This document shows positions 5,925 through 6,732 of a stretch of 6,732 nt of DNA, piece after piece (the stretch's first letter is position 1; each line of letters begins with the position of its first letter). This stretch comes from CBDDRG01 sp051306415. GTDB taxonomy: Bacteria > Pseudomonadota > Gammaproteobacteria > Pseudomonadales > Porticoccaceae. Below the pieces are notes generated by a model, which worked only from the letters and a program-made list of their open reading frames with translations, did not search any database and was not told the origin of the DNA. The stretch is from positions 1 to 6,732 of the forward strand of contig JBPPNE010000364.1 of NCBI GenBank assembly GCA_051306415.1, read 5' to 3'. Both the position numbers and the translations under genes were made by a program.

Positions 5925-6135
5925 CAGCACCCGGTTTGAACTGGAATGGCTTGAACCCGCAGATGCAAAGCAGGCCGGTTGCCAGCGGTGCGCCTGGGGC
6001 TGGGACGCTGCCAGCGGCTTGCACCCAGTGCGGCGCGCCGACGTTGGTTTTGTGCATGCAATTCGATCCGCGCGGGTGCAAACGCATTGTGCGGGATGGC
6101 GCGGGCGGTGATGTTTCACGGACGGTGTTGAACAT
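5803..6135 (-). CDS. Hypothetical 110-aa cassette protein reading through its attC
   Basis: I do not recognise this protein. The ATG at 6135 has an excellent GGAGGG site about 6 nt upstream and lies 38 nt inside the cassette, which favours this frame over two competing minus-strand frames. The first 72 or so residues are unique: MFNTVRETSPPAPSRTMRLH at the start, a Cys at 26, and LLCICGFKPFQFKPGAGL near 55-72. From about residue 73 the frame translates the attC and ends in TGA inside the left core at 5805-5803. Codons in this frame often end in G or C. There is no membrane segment or known motif; the CxC pair near 57-59 could bind metal. The function is unknown, and a non-coding cassette is still possible. 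Confidence 0.5.
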   Translation of the reverse strand: MFNTVRETSPPAPSRTMRLHPRGSNCMHKTNVGAPHWVQAAGSVPAPGAPLATGLLCICGFKPFQFKPGAGLTSRSSGTRRDVAPLQPSGLGMCRGFAQPRHAARPLPLR

Positions 6136-6170
6136 GCCGAGCCCTCCTGCTTTTACAGCTTTGCACGTGC

Positions 6171-6239
6171 GTCTAACGCCCAAGCTCAGCCGCCGAAGCG
6201 CCGTAAGGCGCGTAGGTCGGATGCAGCGCCTTGTTAGGG
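6171..6239 (-). other. attC site of the coiled-coil/TM cassette
   Basis: Cores GTCTAAC (6171-6177) and GTTAGGG (6233-6239). The central stem GCGCC (6199-6203) pairs with GGCGC (6207-6211), and outer arms CAGCCG and CGGATGCAG pair with extrahelical bases. It lies directly next to the stop codon of the gene at 6241. Confidence 0.85.
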
Positions 6240-6240
6240 C

Positions 6241-6600
6241 TTAACCGAGCCATGCTATGAGCGCATCTTTGTTTGCAGTGATTGCTGCCACTGCCGCGAT
6301 AATTGCGGCCCATATAGCCCACCGCGCTTGCAAACGCTCGGAGTCTCGCGCCTCAGAAGCGATGCGGTTGGCTGATTCAGCAATTTCTACTGCGCGCTTG
6401 GCTATTGCAAGAGTTGAGGCTTCTCGCGCATCACGTTTTGCGGAGGCCGATGCAGCCTCTTCCTCTAAAAACTCTCTGGCGTACAGCCTGTCATCGCCGT
6501 TGATGTGCCCCTCCGCGAGTTTGGCAAGCGTGGCTGGCACGCCATCTCTGGCGCATTCTTTCTTGACGTGGGAGCGACGCTGTTCCCAAGATGTTTCCAT
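6241..6600 (-). CDS. Small coiled-coil protein with one C-terminal membrane helix
   Basis: This 119-aa protein is not assigned to a named family. Residues 1-50 are polar and charged (METSWEQRRSHVKKECARDG at the start). Residues about 45-92 are rich in Ala, Glu, Arg and Lys with heptad-like spacing (FLEEEAASASAKRDAREA, IAKRAVEIAESANRIASEA), which suggests a coiled coil. ARWAIWAAIIAAVAAITA (about 94-111) is a single membrane helix close to the C-terminus (DALIAWLG). The protein is probably anchored in the inner membrane by its tail, with the coiled coil in the cytoplasm (inference). I use the ATG at 6600; it lies only 6-7 nt from the attC core GTTAGGG, whose AGGG must act as the ribosome binding site. 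A TTG at 6615 is a weaker alternative inside the attC. Similar short coiled-coil/TM proteins are recurrent in cassette arrays from memory. Confidence 0.75.
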   Translation of the reverse strand: METSWEQRRSHVKKECARDGVPATLAKLAEGHINGDDRLYAREFLEEEAASASAKRDAREASTLAIAKRAVEIAESANRIASEARDSERLQARWAIWAAIIAAVAAITANKDALIAWLG

Positions 6601-6603
6601 AAG

Positions 6604-6727
6604 CCCTAACGCCAAGGTAAGGGGCGCGCCGCGTGCCGAGGTTGAGCGCAGCCACGATGCGCGCCCAAACCAGCATACTTGAAACGTGCAGCGTCGCGGC
6701 GCGTCCCCCTTGACCGCGCTGTTAGAC
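6604..6727 (-). other. attC site, 124-bp family (of the next cassette outside the window)
   Basis: Cores CCCTAAC (6604-6610) and GTTAGAC (6721-6727). AAGGTAAGGGGCGCGCCGCG (6614-6633) pairs with CGCGGCGCGTCCCCCTTGAC (6695-6714). It is the closest relative of the site at 5801-5924, with nearly identical arms and a diverged loop. The gene it belongs to starts to the right of the window. Confidence 0.9.
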
Positions 6728-6732
6728 CGGCA

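Larger units (their letters stand above)
1..6732 (-). mobile_element. Integron gene-cassette array (partial, no integrase in window)
   Basis: Ten imperfect palindromes with TAAC-type left ends and GTTRR-type right ends divide the window into cassettes. All supported genes are on the minus strand, and each has an attC directly 3' of its stop. The asymmetry of the attC arms agrees: on the plus strand they read like the reverse complement of classical aadA-type attC sites (GAGTTRAG-like motif near the left end, TCGAACG/TTGA-like motif near the right end), so the cassettes are read on the minus strand. No intI, attI or Pc promoter is seen; they should lie to the right. The number of cassettes, the related attC sites and the absence of resistance genes fit a sedentary chromosomal integron rather than a clinical mobile one (inference). 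Confidence 0.92.

Noticed and set aside
5633..6061. Minus-strand frame of 142 codons across an attC
   Set aside because: It spans parts of two cassettes and the 124-bp attC and has no ribosome binding site; the competing frame from 6135 has GGAGGG.
5711..6244. Plus-strand frame of 177 codons with a CxxC-like pattern (CTQCGAPTLVLCMQF)
   Set aside because: It runs through two attC sites against the direction of the array and lacks a start with a ribosome binding site; the Cys pattern is probably chance.
1..6732. CRISPR array, tRNA or rRNA genes, insertion sequences
   Set aside because: The repeats present are dispersed, palindromic attC sites at gene ends, not regularly spaced direct repeats; no transposase or RNA gene could be seen.

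Overview
The whole window reads as part of a sedentary (chromosomal) integron cassette array lying on the minus strand. Ten attC-type recombination sites can be seen as imperfect palindromes that run TAAC...GTTAG on the plus strand. Every convincing gene lies on the minus strand between two of these sites, with its attC just past its stop codon. Most leaders are short (about 10-50 nt), and most genes have their own ribosome binding site. No integrase gene (intI), attI or Pc promoter is present. They would be expected to the right of base 6732, because cassettes are read from attI outwards. The mixed attC families and the many cassettes without a familiar gene suggest an environmental proteobacterium, perhaps a gammaproteobacterium; this assignment is inference only.

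Layout from right (promoter-proximal) to left: an attC at 6604-6727 belonging to a cassette outside the window; a small coiled-coil, single-TM protein (6241-6600); a 110-aa unknown protein that reads through its attC (5803-6135); a cassette of about 200 bp with no gene but with bulged palindromes (5606-5800); a stand-alone MBL-fold protein with flavodiiron-type metal ligands (4727-5458); a gene-poor stretch packed with nested inverted repeats (4499-4657); a Shedu/DUF4263 nuclease-like defence gene (3417-4370); an Mrr-type restriction endonuclease with a frameshift near its start (2477-3335); a cupin (1895-2377); an amidase-signature enzyme broken by a G9 tract (244-1750); and, at the left edge, the first 26 codons of an antitoxin-like small protein (1-80).

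The genes do not form a pathway. They are independent cassettes, as expected for an integron reservoir. The coherent theme is two adjacent PD-(D/E)xK nuclease-type genes (Mrr-like and Shedu-like), plus a possible toxin-antitoxin cassette. The two frameshifts are single-base gains, which points either to cassette decay or to sequencing error. The parts least explained by known families are the mini-cassette at 4385-4720, the geneless cassette at 5606-5800, and the coiled-coil/TM cassette.
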